DNA of 64,000 nt from Yonghaparkia sp. Root332 (GCF_001425665.1 NZ_LMCX01000002.1:62001-126000), one strand, 5' to 3'; positions 1 to 10,533 are shown, numbered from the stretch's first letter. A program made the numbers and translations. Notes: generated by a model not told the origin, from the letters alone.

Positions 1-583
1 CTACGCCGCGGGCGTCGGCCAGCACCAGATGTGGGCCGCGCAGTTCATCAAGTACGAGCGACCCGGCGCGTGGCTGAACTCCGGCGGTGCCGGGACGATG
101 GGCTACGCCGTACCCGCCGCGATGGGCGCGAAGGTCGCCCAGCCCGATCGCCTGGTGTGGGCGATCGACGGCGACGGCTGCTTCCAGATGACCAATCAGG
201 AGCTCGCGACCTGCACGATCAACGAGATCCCGATCAAGGTCGCCGTCATCAACAACTCCTCGCTCGGCATGGTCCGCCAGTGGCAGACGCTGTTCTACGA
301 CGGGCGCCACTCGTTCACCGACCTCAACACCGGGCACGACACGGCGATGGTGCCCGACTTCATCAAGCTCGCCGACGCGTACGGCGCCCTGGGCATCCGC
401 GTCACGAAGCCGGAGGAGGTCGAGCCGGCCATCCGCCTCGCGATGGAGACCAACGACCGCCCCGTCGTCATCGACTTCGTCGTCAGCCGCGACGCCATGG
501 TGTGGCCGATGGTGCCGCAGGGCGTCGGCAACTCGCAAGTGCAGTACGCGCGCGACCACGCGCCCGAGTGGGAGAGGGAGTAA
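1..583 (+). CDS. ilvB: Acetolactate synthase large subunit, C-terminal part (5' end outside window)
   Basis: Catalyses the first common step of valine/leucine/isoleucine synthesis, condensing pyruvate with pyruvate or 2-oxobutyrate using thiamine diphosphate. The frame is open from base 2; the visible residues begin with a [11 protein letters not shown] segment typical of the end of the central region. They continue with a ThDP/Mg-binding motif ([12 protein letters not shown], then NNSSLGM about 30 residues on) and end WERE. About 193 residues of a family usually near 600 are present, so the gene is cut by the window edge and is not broken. It is separated by only 3 bp from ilvN and belongs to the ilvBN(C) operon. 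Confidence 0.97.
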   Translation, partial: YAAGVGQHQMWAAQFIKYERPGAWLNSGGAGTMGYAVPAAMGAKVAQPDRLVWAIDGDGCFQMTNQELATCTINEIPIKVAVINNSSLGMVRQWQTLFYDGRHSFTDLNTGHDTAMVPDFIKLADAYGALGIRVTKPEEVEPAIRLAMETNDRPVVIDFVVSRDAMVWPMVPQGVGNSQVQYARDHAPEWERE

Positions 584-586
584 CCC

Positions 587-2186
<1,600 letters not shown>

Positions 2187-2224
2187 CGTCGCCGCAGTCC
2201 GCAATGCGGACGCGGTGCTTGCCG

Positions 2225-2250
2225 GTTCCGATGCGCAAGCGCATCGGAAC
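2225..2250. repeat. Perfect 11-bp inverted repeat after ilvC
   Basis: Arms GTTCCGATGCG (2225-2235) and CGCATCGGAAC (2240-2250) pair perfectly around a CAAG loop. There is no T-tract after it. It lies 39 bp after the ilvC stop and 40 bp before a second, terminator-like hairpin, so it could act as an mRNA 3' stabiliser or be part of termination. Confidence 0.6.
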
Positions 2251-2290
2251 ATCGACGGCTCTGCCGCGCGCTAGTCGCTCGCACGATCGA

Positions 2291-2318
2291 GGCCGGTCGC
2301 CCTTCGGGGCGGCCGGCC
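2291..2318 (+). terminator. Intrinsic terminator of ilvBNC (TTCG loop)
   Basis: The stem GGCCGGTCGCCC (2291-2302) pairs with GGGCGGCCGGCC (2307-2318) with one T-G wobble and a TTCG tetraloop, followed by GTCGTCTTTGCG. Long GC stems with a TTCG loop and only a weak T-run are common in high-GC actinobacteria. The same design recurs at 16610-16639. Confidence 0.75.
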
Positions 2319-2336
2319 GTCGTCTTTGCGCCCGCC

Positions 2337-2762
2337 TCAGCAGGAGAGGCGCGGTCGGCGCCGTGCTCCGGCCCGTACTCGTCCTTCCAGCGCACGGTCG
2401 GCTCGGCCTGCGGGCGCGGGCCGCGTCGCCCCGTCACGATCCACCACGGACCGAGCCCGCCGGCTCCGGCCGCCGCGAGCATGGTCGCCGCGATGAGCTA
2501 CAGCGCCCCGACCGCGACCGGCGCGACGAGCAGCCGCCCGAGCGGTCGGCCGTGCCGCAGCCGGCCCTCGAGCCCGACCGCGGCCCACATGACCCGCGCC
2601 GCAGCAGGTGGATGCCGTTGTCGACGAGCGCGACGCGGAACAGGTCGTCGGCGATGCGCCGGCGCGGCAGGCGAACGGCGCGGTCACCGGGAAGTCGCGC
2701 CCCATCCGGCACATCAGCGGCACGCCCGTGAGCGGTCGCCCGTCGACGGTGATGAACGGCAT
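2337..2762 (-). pseudogene. Decayed small protein gene (two frameshifts and an in-frame stop)
   Basis: No single frame is intact, but three minus-strand frames give protein-like pieces in consecutive order. From ATG at 2762: MPFITVDGRPLTGVPLM and onward to about 2660. In a second frame: RRIADDLFRVALVDNGIHLL to about 2595. In a third: MWAAVGLEGRLRHGRPLGRLL, a TAG stop at 2498-2500, then LIAATMLAAAGAGGLGPWW and WKDEYGPEHG toward 2335. The spliced product would be a basic protein of roughly 140 residues with one hydrophobic segment. I do not recognise the family. The downstream boundary is approximate because the original stop is lost. Three independent lesions favour a true pseudogene over a sequencing error. 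Confidence 0.55.
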
Positions 2763-2829
2763 GGACCCCCCTGCCGACCGACGCTAGCCGCTGCCCCCGA
2801 CGCTCAGCGGGCATCGTCCCGAGGGTCGA

Positions 2830-2841
2830 TAGGGTGGCCGC
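2830..2841 (+). promoter_or_regulatory. Leaderless promoter -10 (TAGGGT)
   Basis: TAGGGT at 2830-2835 ends 6 nt before the ATG at 2842, so transcription should start at or next to the start codon. Confidence 0.55.
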
Positions 2842-3336
2842 ATGACCGCCGACCGCCGCGAGGACGCCCTCGACTGGGGCGACCCCGACGACCCGAGCTG
2901 GGTCGACCCGGGCCGCGACGAGCCCTCCGACGATGTGCCGGCCGACGAGGTCGCCGCCGACGAGCCGCTCGCGCCGGGCGATGAGGGGGCGGATGCCCGC
3001 GACGGCGTCGCCGCGCCCGTCGCGACCGCGGCATCCGCCGCCGATCGGCGCCGCACCGCCGTCACGGCGGCGACGGGCCTGCTCGCCGGGGTGTACCTCG
3101 CCTACTCGGTCGGCTGGATCCTGTCGATCGGCGCGCTCCCGCTGACGGGTGCGACGCTGCTCATCGAGGTGATGTACCAGTTCGGCGAGTTCCTCGCGAT
3201 CATCGCGTGCGCGCTGTGGTTCGGCACCGTCATGGCGCTCACCCGCGGCGGCCGCCCTGCCGTGCGCATCGGCTGGCTCGCGCTCGGCACGCTCGTGCTC
3301 GTGCCGTGGCCGCTGCTCATCGGGGTGCTCTCGTGA
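2842..3336 (+). CDS. Membrane protein with acidic N-terminal tail (164 aa, unknown)
   Basis: Residues 1-60 are a low-complexity Asp/Glu/Ala/Pro tail (DDPSWVDPGRDEPSDD and similar), presumably cytoplasmic. Three hydrophobic segments follow at about 74-95, 97-128 and 143-163. No domain with a known activity is recognised. The ATG is 6 nt after a TAGGGT hexamer, which supports it as a leaderless start. The stop overlaps the GTG of the next gene, so the two are translationally coupled and their products may work together. Confidence 0.75.
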   Translation: MTADRREDALDWGDPDDPSWVDPGRDEPSDDVPADEVAADEPLAPGDEGADARDGVAAPVATAASAADRRRTAVTAATGLLAGVYLAYSVGWILSIGALPLTGATLLIEVMYQFGEFLAIIACALWFGTVMALTRGGRPAVRIGWLALGTLVLVPWPLLIGVLS

Positions 3337-3638
3337 GGGCCGCGCGCATCGCCATCGCAATTGCCTTGGGGTTAATCGTCTCGTGGTTTATCTTCGACGC
3401 CCTGTCGCAGGCCATCGCGCTTCCTCTCGATCTGGAAGCTGTGGGGTTGGCAGATCGCACGCCAGTCTTCGTGCTTTGGGCAAGTGTCCTCTTGCCCGCG
3501 GTGATCTACGGCTTGGCGTTGATCGTCGGATGGCGCCAATCGCTTTCCCGCTACACGCTTGTTGCGATCGTCGGGCTGTGTGTCATCGCGACTGCTCGGT
3601 TGAGTCTGTATTCCCTCGTCGGCTTCTTGCTTCGCTAG
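3333..3638 (+). CDS. Small membrane protein (101 aa, unknown), atypical base composition
   Basis: Starts VRAARIAIAIALGLIVSWF at a GTG within the sequence GTGA that also holds the upstream TGA. Three hydrophobic segments (about 5-27, 44-64 and 75-99) suggest an integral membrane protein. Codon use is less GC-biased than its neighbours, with codons such as CTT, GGA, TTG and GAT frequent, so it may be a newer or transferred gene. A frame extending upstream to 3207 lies inside the previous gene and is rejected as the start. The function is unknown. Confidence 0.65.
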   Translation: MRAARIAIAIALGLIVSWFIFDALSQAIALPLDLEAVGLADRTPVFVLWASVLLPAVIYGLALIVGWRQSLSRYTLVAIVGLCVIATARLSLYSLVGFLLR

Positions 3639-3641
3639 CGA

Positions 3642-4028
3642 TCAGCCGAGCGACACCCACAGCACGACCGCGATGAGCGCGACCTGCGCCACGAGACGCG
3701 GCCAGAACGGCACCGCGATGCGCCCGAACCGCTCGGGGTGCCTCGCGGCGTACGCGTTCGCGGGGAACACGCAGACGAGGAACACGGCGAGGGCGATGCC
3801 CGCGGCGACGCGCGTCGGCTCCCACAGCAGCCCCAGCCCCCCGGCGATCTCGCACACGCCGGTGATCCAGACCAGCCAGCGGGCGGACAGGGGGCGGTCC
3901 CGCAGAGCGGGCGGGATGATCGCGGCCATCCCGCGCTCGAGCACGGGCACGAAGTGGAGGGCGCCCATGGCGATGAACAGCACCGCCGTGATCGCGCGCG
4001 CGAGCTCGACGGGCGTCATGGCCGCCAT
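3642..4028 (-). CDS. DoxX-family membrane protein
   Basis: Translation MAAMTPVELARAITAVLF then GALHFVPVLERGMAAIIPPALRDRPLS and WITGVCEIAGGLGLL, with four hydrophobic helices, matches the DoxX/DoxX-like (SURF4-related) family. The start could instead be the ATG at 4019 (MTPVEL). A further-upstream in-frame ATG at 4085 adds an arginine-rich extension and is unlikely. The gene is convergent with 3333-3638 and divergent from serA. The activity of DoxX-like proteins in this group is not established. Confidence 0.8.
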   Translation of the reverse strand: MAAMTPVELARAITAVLFIAMGALHFVPVLERGMAAIIPPALRDRPLSARWLVWITGVCEIAGGLGLLWEPTRVAAGIALAVFLVCVFPANAYAARHPERFGRIAVPFWPRLVAQVALIAVVLWVSLG

Positions 4029-4135
4029 TCTGCCTGCGATACCCTGAGAGCACCGATCGCCCCCGACGGAGCGCGGCGATCGCACACCACCACCACCACT
4101 CCTCGTTTCGCGTACCCCTGCGTAAGGACGTCCTC

Positions 4136-5728
4136 GTGACCAAGCCGGTTGTGCTCATCGCCGAAGAACTCTCTCCCGCCACGGTCGACGCCCTCGGGCC
4201 CGACTTCGAGATCCGCCAGGTCGACGGCACCGACCGCTCGGCGCTGCTGTCGGCCCTCGCCGATGCGAGCGCGGTGCTGATCCGCTCGGCGACGCAGATG
4301 GACGCCGAGGCGATCGCCGCCGGCCGTCGGCTGAAGGTCATCGCCCGCGCGGGCGTGGGCCTCGACAACGTCGACGTGAAGGCGGCGACCACGGCGGGTG
4401 TGATGGTCGTGAACGCCCCGACCTCCAACGTCATCTCGGCCGCCGAGCTCGCCGTCGGGCACCTGCTCGCGCTCGCCCGGCACATCCCGGACGCGAACGC
4501 CTCGATGAAGCGCGGCGAGTGGAAGCGCTCGGCCTTCACCGGCATCGAGCTGTACGAGAAGACCGTCGGCGTCGTCGGCCTCGGCCGCATCGGCACGCTC
4601 GTCGCCCAGCGCCTCGCCGGCTTCGGCGTCGAGCTCGTCGGCTACGACCCCTTCGTCCCGCCGGCGCGCGCCCAGCAGCTCGGCGTGACCCTCCTGAGCC
4701 TCGATGAGCTCATGGAGCGCAGCGACTTCATCACCATCCACATCCCGAAGACGCCCGAGACGACCAACCTCATCGGCGCGGCGCAGTTCGCGAAGGCCAA
4801 GCCCTCCCTGCGGATCGTCAACGCCAGCCGCGGCGGCATCATCGACGAGGATGCCCTGCGCGAGGCGCTCGCGACCGGCCGCATCGCCGGCGCCGGCCTC
4901 GACGTCTTCGTCTCCGAGCCGCCCGTCGGCTCGCCCCTCCTCGACCTCCCCACCATCCAGCTCACCCCGCACCTCGGAGCGTCGACGGACGAGGCGCAGG
5001 AGAAGGCGGGCGTCTCGGTCGCGAAGTCGGTGCGCCTCGCGCTCGATGGCGAGCTCGTGCCCGACGCCGTCAACGTTGCGGGAGGCGTGATCGACCCGAG
5101 CGTGCGCCCGGGCATCCCGCTCATGGAGAAGCTCGGCCAGGTGTTCGCGAGCCTTGCGGACCACGCCTTCGCGAGCATCGACGTCGAGGTCCGCGGCGAG
5201 ATCGTCGAGCACGACGTCAACGTGCTCAAGCTCGCCGCTCTCAAGGGCATCTTCGGCCGCATCTCCAGCGAGCAGGTCAGCTACGTCAACGCCCCGCTGC
5301 TCGCCGAGCAGCTCGGCGTCGCCGTGCGCCTCATCACCGACGCCACGAGCGAGGAGTACCGCAACCTCCTCACGATCCGCGGCGCGCTCGCGGACGGCAC
5401 GCAGCTGTCGGTCTCCGGCACCCTCGTGGGCGCGAAGCAGGCGCAGAAGATCGTCGAGATCAACGGCTACGACGTCGAGGTGCCGATGGCCGAGCACTTC
5501 ATCGTCATGCTCTACACCGACCGCCCGGGAATCGTCGCGGTCTACGGCAAGGAGTTCGGCGAGGCGCAGATCAACATCGCCGGCATGCAGATCGCCCGCC
5601 ACGAGGCCGGCGGCCCGGCGCTGAGCGTCCTCACGGTCGACTCCCGCGTTCCGGACGAGCTCCTCGAGCGCGTGCGCGCCGCCATCGACGCGACCGTCAT
5701 GCGCGAGATCACGATCGTCGAGGGCTGA
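4136..5728 (+). CDS. serA: D-3-phosphoglycerate dehydrogenase (long form, 530 aa)
   Basis: Oxidises 3-phosphoglycerate to phosphohydroxypyruvate, the first step of serine synthesis. The Rossmann motif [16 protein letters not shown] is at about residue 145. The catalytic Arg is in NASRGG, Glu in VSEPP and His in PHLGAS. After about residue 310 come the allosteric substrate-binding domain and a C-terminal ACT domain ([19 protein letters not shown]), as in the mycobacterial long form that serine inhibits. GTG start preceded by AAGGAC. The gene sits between branched-chain amino acid genes, and a hairpin follows the stop. Confidence 0.97.
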   Translation: MTKPVVLIAEELSPATVDALGPDFEIRQVDGTDRSALLSALADASAVLIRSATQMDAEAIAAGRRLKVIARAGVGLDNVDVKAATTAGVMVVNAPTSNVISAAELAVGHLLALARHIPDANASMKRGEWKRSAFTGIELYEKTVGVVGLGRIGTLVAQRLAGFGVELVGYDPFVPPARAQQLGVTLLSLDELMERSDFITIHIPKTPETTNLIGAAQFAKAKPSLRIVNASRGGIIDEDALREALATGRIAGAGLDVFVSEPPVGSPLLDLPTIQLTPHLGASTDEAQEKAGVSVAKSVRLALDGELVPDAVNVAGGVIDPSVRPGIPLMEKLGQVFASLADHAFASIDVEVRGEIVEHDVNVLKLAALKGIFGRISSEQVSYVNAPLLAEQLGVAVRLITDATSEEYRNLLTIRGALADGTQLSVSGTLVGAKQAQKIVEINGYDVEVPMAEHFIVMLYTDRPGIVAVYGKEFGEAQINIAGMQIARHEAGGPALSVLTVDSRVPDELLERVRAAIDATVMREITIVEG

Positions 5729-5752
5729 CGCGGCGCCGCCGCGCGCACGAGA

Positions 5753-5783
5753 ACGGCGCCGCTCCCGTGGGGGGCGGCGCCGT
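5753..5783. terminator. Hairpin between convergent serA and DUF6458 gene
   Basis: Arms of 14 bp (5753-5766 and 5770-5783, one T-G pair) around GTG form a very stable hairpin between two convergent stops. It lies about 25 bp past serA and could terminate both transcripts. Confidence 0.7.
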
Positions 5784-5812
5784 CGTCGTGCGGGGCGTGG
5801 GGGCTGCGCGAT

Positions 5813-6052
5813 CTACACGATCTCGTCGCGACGCGTCACGCGATCGCCCGTGACCGGGTCGACCGTGGTGTGCGAGGTCGACGTCGTGCGACGACGACTC
5901 ATCAGCACGACGCCGATGATGACCGTCACGACGCCGGCGACCATCAGGATGTACCCGATCGTCGACAGCTCGATCCAATCGAGGCTGACGTTCACAGCGA
6001 AGGCGAGGATCGCCCCCAGCGCGAACATGAAGATTCCGAATCCGATGCTCAT
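5813..6052 (-). CDS. DUF6458-like small membrane protein (79 aa)
   Basis: Two transmembrane helices ([17 protein letters not shown] and [21 protein letters not shown]) are followed by a short basic and polar tail [19 protein letters not shown]. The layout is that of the DUF6458 family of short actinobacterial membrane proteins; the function is unknown. A GGAAGGAG ribosome-binding site lies 7 bp before the ATG. Convergent with serA. Confidence 0.8.
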   Translation of the reverse strand: MSIGFGIFMFALGAILAFAVNVSLDWIELSTIGYILMVAGVVTVIIGVVLMSRRRTTSTSHTTVDPVTGDRVTRRDEIV

Positions 6053-6142
6053 GGCGGAGCTCCTTCCGTATCCGGGAGCGAACCTAGCGTTAGCTGGATG
6101 CTTCGCGAAAGCCCTTCGCCTCCGGGAGGGCCCCGCAGGCGG

Positions 6143-6148
6143 TAGCCT
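6143..6148 (+). promoter_or_regulatory. Probable leuB promoter -10 (TAGCCT)
   Basis: TAGCCT here would give an untranslated leader of roughly 105 nt before leuB. The leader has no run of Leu codons, so no classical attenuator peptide is visible. The rest of 6053-6260 holds no other recognisable feature. Confidence 0.35.
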
Positions 6149-6260
6149 GAAGAGGCCCCCTCGCCCGTCATTCCGGGGATCCGAGGGTCAAGCTGTGAAT
6201 CAGCCGTACCGCCCCCCGACCGGGGGTCGAACGCCCCGTCCGCCACGCAGGAAGGCCCTC

Positions 6261-7310
6261 ATGACCTCGACCATCGATCTGGCCGTCATCCCCGGAGACG
6301 GCATCGGCCCCGAGGTCACCGCCGAGGCGCTCGCCGTTCTCCGCGCGGCGGTCGGCGGCGAGGTCGAGATCACCGAGACCGAGTACTTCCTCGGCGCCGA
6401 GCACTACCTGGCCACCGGCGAGATCCTGCACGACGAGACCATGGAACGCCTCGCGCGCCACGACGCGATCCTGTTCGGCGCCGTCGGCGGCGATCCGCGG
6501 GATGCCCGGCTCGCGGGCGGCCTCATCGAGCGCGGTCTCCTGCTCCGGCTGCGGTTCGCGTTCGACCACTACGTGAACCTGCGCCCCACGACGCTCTTCC
6601 CCGGGGTCGTCTCGCCCCTGTCGAACCCCGGCGAGGTCGACTTCGTCGTCGTGCGCGAGGGCACCGAGGGTCCCTACGTGGGCAACGGCGGGAGCATCCG
6701 CGTCGGGACCCCGCACGAGATCGCGAACGAGACGAGCGTGAACACCGCGTTCGGCGTGGAGCGCGTCGTGCGCTTCGGCTTCGCCCAGGCCGCGGCGCGC
6801 AGCGGCCGGCTCACGCTCGTGCACAAGACCAACGTGCTCGTGAACGCCGGCTCGCTCTGGCAGCGCACGGTCGACCGCGTGGCCGCGGAGTTCCCCGACG
6901 TGCGCGTGGACTACCTGCACGTCGACGCCGCGACGATCTTCCTGGTCACCGACCCGGCGCGCTTCGACGTCATTGTGACCGACAACCTCTTCGGCGACAT
7001 CCTGACCGACCTGGCCGGCGCCATCAGCGGCGGCATCGGGCTCGCGGCCTCGGGGAACATCAATCCCGACCGCGCCTTCCCGAGCATGTTCGAGCCCGTG
7101 CACGGCTCGGCCCCCGACATCGCCGGGCAGCAGAAGGCGGACCCGACGGCGGCCATCCTCTCGGCCGCCCTGCTGCTCGACCACCTCGGGCACCGGGAGG
7201 CAGCCGCGCGCATCACCGCGGCGGTCGCGGCCGACCTCGCCGGTCGCGGCTCCGAGCGTCGCTCGACGCGTCAGGTGGGGGAGGCCATCCTCGCCGCGCT
7301 CGGCCGCTAG
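6261..7310 (+). CDS. leuB: 3-isopropylmalate dehydrogenase (349 aa)
   Basis: Oxidative decarboxylation of 3-isopropylmalate in leucine synthesis, NAD dependent. Visible family signatures are [10 protein letters not shown] near the N-terminus, GAVGGDPR, the catalytic Lys in LVHKTNVL, Asp ligands in [26 protein letters not shown], and NAD-binding [13 protein letters not shown] with GCAGGAAGG upstream was chosen; an in-frame GTG 66 bp further upstream would add a Pro/Arg-rich extension not expected in LeuB. ilvE follows 105 bp later with its own promoter-like sequence. Confidence 0.97.
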   Translation: MTSTIDLAVIPGDGIGPEVTAEALAVLRAAVGGEVEITETEYFLGAEHYLATGEILHDETMERLARHDAILFGAVGGDPRDARLAGGLIERGLLLRLRFAFDHYVNLRPTTLFPGVVSPLSNPGEVDFVVVREGTEGPYVGNGGSIRVGTPHEIANETSVNTAFGVERVVRFGFAQAAARSGRLTLVHKTNVLVNAGSLWQRTVDRVAAEFPDVRVDYLHVDAATIFLVTDPARFDVIVTDNLFGDILTDLAGAISGGIGLAASGNINPDRAFPSMFEPVHGSAPDIAGQQKADPTAAILSAALLLDHLGHREAAARITAAVAADLAGRGSERRSTRQVGEAILAALGR

Positions 7311-7355
7311 ACCACGGGGCCCGCGGGCCCGACCTGCTCCGCGCCCGCGGCGGAG

Positions 7356-7396
7356 TAGCCTGAACCCACACTCCACCGTCGGAGAGCATCCGACGG
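7356..7396 (+). promoter_or_regulatory. ilvE promoter -10 and leader hairpin
   Basis: TAGCCT (7356-7361) is a probable -10. In the ensuing leader of about 48 nt, CCGTCGGA (7376-7383) pairs perfectly with TCCGACGG (7389-7396) around GAGCA, ending 19 nt before the ilvE ATG. It could influence initiation or be incidental. Confidence 0.4.
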
Positions 7397-7415
7397 CGAT
7401 TCCTCGAGGACGACC

Positions 7416-8540
7416 ATGACGAACCTCCTGCCGATGGCGGACCAGGGGCTGACCTTCCAGGTCACCCGCAACGACCGTGCGATGAGCGACGAGGAGCGCG
7501 AGGCGATCCTCGCCGCGCCGGGCTTCGGCAAGCACTTCACCGACCACATGGTCGACATCTGCTGGAGCGAGAAGGGCGGCTGGCACCGCCCGCGCGTGCA
7601 GCCCTACGGCCCGATCTCGCTCGACCCCTCGGCGGCCGTCCTGCACTACGGCCAGGAGATCTTCGAGGGTCTCAAGGCCTACCGCCACGCCGACGGCTCG
7701 ATCTGGTCGTTCCGCCCCGACGCGAACGCGCGCCGCCTGCAGCGCTCCGCGAAGCGACTCGCGCTGCCCGAGCTGCCCGTCGAGCACTTCCTCGAGTCGT
7801 TGCGCCAGCTCATCGCCGTCGACGGCGACTGGGTGCCGAGCGCGCCGGAGACCAGCCTCTACCTGCGCCCCTTCATGTTCGCCAAGGAGGCATTCCTCGG
7901 GGTGCGCCCCGCGCACAAGGTCGCGTACTACGTGATCGCCTCGCCCGCGGGCGCCTACTTCTCCGGCGGCGTCGCCCCCGTCTCGATCTGGCTCACGACG
8001 ACGTACTCGCGCGCCGGCAGGGGCGGCACGGGCGCGGCGAAGACCGGCGGCAACTACGCGGCCTCCCTCGTCGCGCAGGCCGAGGCGGCCGAGCACGGCT
8101 GCCAGCAGGTGCTCTTCCTCGACTCGGTCGAGGGCACGTACCTGGAGGAGCTCGGCGGCATGAACATCGTGCTCGTGAAGAAGGACGGCACTCTGCTCAC
8201 TCCCGCGAGCGACTCGATCCTCGAGGGGATCACCCGCGACTCGATCCTGCAGCTCGCGGAGGACCGCGGCCACACGGTCGAGCGTCGCCGCGTGAGCCTC
8301 GCGGAGTGGCGGGAGGGCGTCGCATCGGGCGACATCGTCGAAGCCTTCGCGTGCGGCACCGCCGCCGTCGTCACCCCCATCGGCCTCCTGAAGGGCGTCG
8401 TCGACGGCGAGCCCTTCGCGATCGGCTCGGCCGATGCCGAACCGGGCGAGCTGACGATGTCGCTCCGCCAGGAGCTCACCGACATCCAGTACGGCCGGCG
8501 CCCCGACACCCACGGGTGGATGCTCCGCCTGGACGCCTGA
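7416..8540 (+). CDS. ilvE: Branched-chain amino acid aminotransferase (374 aa)
   Basis: Last step of Ile/Val/Leu synthesis, PLP-dependent transamination with glutamate (class IV fold). Family features are [22 protein letters not shown], the PLP lysine segment [21 protein letters not shown], and phosphate-binding GITRDSIL and [11 protein letters not shown]. Length fits the long actinobacterial/eukaryote-type BCAT. The next gene starts within a few bases, so ilvE probably heads a unit with the small membrane gene, the ferredoxin gene and dapC. Confidence 0.96.
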   Translation: MTNLLPMADQGLTFQVTRNDRAMSDEEREAILAAPGFGKHFTDHMVDICWSEKGGWHRPRVQPYGPISLDPSAAVLHYGQEIFEGLKAYRHADGSIWSFRPDANARRLQRSAKRLALPELPVEHFLESLRQLIAVDGDWVPSAPETSLYLRPFMFAKEAFLGVRPAHKVAYYVIASPAGAYFSGGVAPVSIWLTTTYSRAGRGGTGAAKTGGNYAASLVAQAEAAEHGCQQVLFLDSVEGTYLEELGGMNIVLVKKDGTLLTPASDSILEGITRDSILQLAEDRGHTVERRRVSLAEWREGVASGDIVEAFACGTAAVVTPIGLLKGVVDGEPFAIGSADAEPGELTMSLRQELTDIQYGRRPDTHGWMLRLDA

Positions 8541-8545
8541 GCGAC

Positions 8546-8974
8546 GTGACCACCCGCTCCGCCCGCCGCCGGGCGCTGCACCGCATCGGCGTGCTCGCGC
8601 TCTCGAGCCTCAGCGGCGCCGCCGTCGGCCTCGTCGGCTCGGCGACCCACCAGTCGCTGCCACCCGTCGGCATCGCGCTCGCGCTCGTCACGACGGCGCT
8701 GCTCCTGAGCGGGCTGCGCGCCTGGGGGGACGACCGCGGCCCCGCCGTCGCCGGAGCATTCGGCCTCGGCTCGGTCGCCCTGGCTCTCGCGACCCCGGGC
8801 GCGGGCGGCTCCGTCCTGATCCCCGGAAACCCGCTCGGCTACGGCTGGACGCTCGGCATCATGCTCATCGCCCTCGTCGTGCTCGCGTGGCCCCGCATCC
8901 AGCGCACTCACCGCCGACCGGCGGGTAGCATCGAACCGACCGCTCCCGATCAGAAGGACCCCTCAGCGCCGTGA
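8546..8974 (+). CDS. Small integral membrane protein (142 aa), DUF6113-like
   Basis: GTG start 5 bp after the ilvE stop. The sequence VTTRSARRRALHRIGVLALS has a basic N-terminus followed by four hydrophobic segments (GAAVGLVGSATHQSL, ALALVTTALLLSGL, AGAFGLGSVALALATPG and WTLGIMLIALVVLAWP). The GlxGtxxHQ-like pattern and four-helix layout resemble the actinobacterial DUF6113 family; the assignment is tentative. The TGA overlaps the GTG of the ferredoxin gene (GTGA). Confidence 0.65.
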   Translation: MTTRSARRRALHRIGVLALSSLSGAAVGLVGSATHQSLPPVGIALALVTTALLLSGLRAWGDDRGPAVAGAFGLGSVALALATPGAGGSVLIPGNPLGYGWTLGIMLIALVVLAWPRIQRTHRRPAGSIEPTAPDQKDPSAP

Positions 8975-9288
8975 CCTATGTGATCGCACTTCCCTGCGTC
9001 GACGTCAAAGACCGCGCGTGCATCGACGAGTGCCCGGTCGACTGCATCTACGAGGGCGACCGGATGCTCTACATCCACCCCGACGAGTGCGTCGACTGCG
9101 GCGCCTGCGAGCCCGTGTGCCCCGTCGAGGCGATCTACTACGAGGACGACCTGCCCGAGCAGTGGAGCGACTACTACCGCGCGAACGTCGAGTTCTTCCA
9201 GGAGATCGGCTCGCCCGGCGGTGCGGCGAAGGTCGGCGTGATCCACAGCGACCACGAGGTCGTCACGGCCCTCCCGCCGCAGAACTGA
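8971..9288 (+). CDS. fdxA: 7Fe ferredoxin (105 aa)
   Basis: Small soluble electron carrier with one [3Fe-4S] and one [4Fe-4S] cluster. Cysteine spacing is as in FdxA: a Cys in LPCVDVKD, then CIDECPVDC, then CVDCGACEPVCPVEAI. The acidic C-terminal tail (EQWSDYYRANVEFFQ) is typical. GTG start overlaps the preceding stop. It directly precedes dapC, a frequent actinobacterial arrangement. Confidence 0.96.
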   Translation: MTYVIALPCVDVKDRACIDECPVDCIYEGDRMLYIHPDECVDCGACEPVCPVEAIYYEDDLPEQWSDYYRANVEFFQEIGSPGGAAKVGVIHSDHEVVTALPPQN

Positions 9289-9299
9289 CGCGGGGCCCC

Positions 9300-10451
9300 G
9301 TGCCCCTCTCCCTTCCCGACTTCCCCTGGGACTCCCTCGCGCCGTTCGCGGCCCGTGCGCGGGCCCACTCCGATGGCATCGTCGATCTCTCGGTCGGCTC
9401 GCCCGTCGATGCGACGCCCGCCGTCGTGCGCGACGCGCTCGTGGCCGCGACCGACGCGCACGCCTACCCGCAGACGATGGGCACGCCCGCGCTGCGCGAG
9501 GCGATCGTGCGCTGGTACGCGCGTCGTCGTGATGTGACCCTGATCGGCCCGGACGCGGTCATCCCCACGATCGGGTCGAAGGAGCTCGTCGCTCTCCTGC
9601 CGCTCCTGCTCGGCCTCGGCCGCGACGACGTCATCGTGCACCCCCGCACCGCCTACCCCACGTACGCCGTCGGCGCCGCGCTCCTCGGAGCGCGCGCCGT
9701 CGCGGAGGACGACCCCGCGCGCTGGCCCGAGGGCGCCCGCCTCATCTGGATCAACTCGCCCGGCAACCCCGACGGCGCCGTGCTCGGCGTGGAGGCGCTG
9801 CGCGCGGCGGTGCTGCGCGCCCGCGAGCTCGGAGCGGTCATCGTCAACGACGAGTGCTACGCCGAGCTCGGGTGGGAGCCCGAGCGGTGGGGCGCGGGGC
9901 CCGCCGACGGCGGCGAGGACGACCCGCACGCCGTCGCGCGCGTGCCGAGCATCCTCGACCCGCTCGTGACGGCGGGCGACCACTCGGGGCTCCTGAGCGT
10001 CTACTCGCTCTCGAAGCAGTCCAACCTCGCCGGCTATCGCGCGGCCTTCCTCGCCGGCGACCCTGCCCTCGTGCGGCAGCTGCTCGAGGCGCGCAAGCAC
10101 CTCGGGCTCATCCCGCCCGCTCCCGTGCAGGCGGCGATGATCGCGGCGCTCGACGACGACGCGCACGTCGCCACCCAGCGCGAGATCTATCGAGCCCGAC
10201 GGGATGCCCTCGCCGGTGCCCTGCGCGCGTCCGGCTTCCGCATCGACCGCTCCGAGGCCGGGCTCTACCTCTGGGCCACGCGCGACGAGCCGGCGCTCGA
10301 CACCCTCGCGCAGCTCGCGGAGCTCGGGATCCTCGTCGCTCCCGGCACCTTCTACGAGGGGGAGGGCTCGCGGCACGTGCGGTTCGCGCTCACGGCGAGC
10401 GATGAGCGGATCTCGCAGGCCGTCGCGCGACTGCGCGCTGCGGCGTTGTGA
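9300..10451 (+). CDS. dapC: Succinyldiaminopimelate aminotransferase (383 aa)
   Basis: Class I/II PLP aminotransferase that transaminates N-succinyl-2-amino-6-ketopimelate in the succinylase branch of lysine/diaminopimelate synthesis. Visible are DLSVGSPVDATP, the substrate/PLP motif INSPGNPDGAV, NDECYAELGW, and the PLP lysine in SLSKQSNLAGYRAAF. Start GTG at 9300 gives VPLSLPDFPWDSL, the expected beginning; a longer in-frame extension lies inside fdxA. dapD and dapE lie 2.5-5 kb downstream, supporting the dapC call over a general aspartate aminotransferase. Confidence 0.92.
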   Translation: MPLSLPDFPWDSLAPFAARARAHSDGIVDLSVGSPVDATPAVVRDALVAATDAHAYPQTMGTPALREAIVRWYARRRDVTLIGPDAVIPTIGSKELVALLPLLLGLGRDDVIVHPRTAYPTYAVGAALLGARAVAEDDPARWPEGARLIWINSPGNPDGAVLGVEALRAAVLRARELGAVIVNDECYAELGWEPERWGAGPADGGEDDPHAVARVPSILDPLVTAGDHSGLLSVYSLSKQSNLAGYRAAFLAGDPALVRQLLEARKHLGLIPPAPVQAAMIAALDDDAHVATQREIYRARRDALAGALRASGFRIDRSEAGLYLWATRDEPALDTLAQLAELGILVAPGTFYEGEGSRHVRFALTASDERISQAVARLRAAAL

Positions 10452-10533
10452 CAGCCCACGGACATCCTTGGCGGTCATCGACAACCCGGGGTCGGGTGTC
10501 TTGGCCGATGCGGTACTGGTCGCCGCGGTCGCC

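Noticed and set aside
3207-3332. Upstream extension of the 101-aa membrane protein to an ATG at 3207
   Set aside because: The extension lies inside the preceding gene and is Arg/His-rich; the GTG in the GTGA overlap gives a normal membrane-protein N-terminus.
4016-5602. 528-codon open frame antisense to serA
   Set aside because: Shadow of serA, dominated by Asp, Arg, Leu and Glu.
6194-6260. In-frame GTG upstream of leuB as start, or as a leucine leader peptide
   Set aside because: It encodes a Pro/Arg-rich stretch without Leu codon runs; ATG at 6261 has a good ribosome-binding site and the expected LeuB N-terminus.
6168-8513. 781-codon open frame antisense to leuB and ilvE
   Set aside because: Covers two unmistakable genes; the composition is that of a shadow frame.
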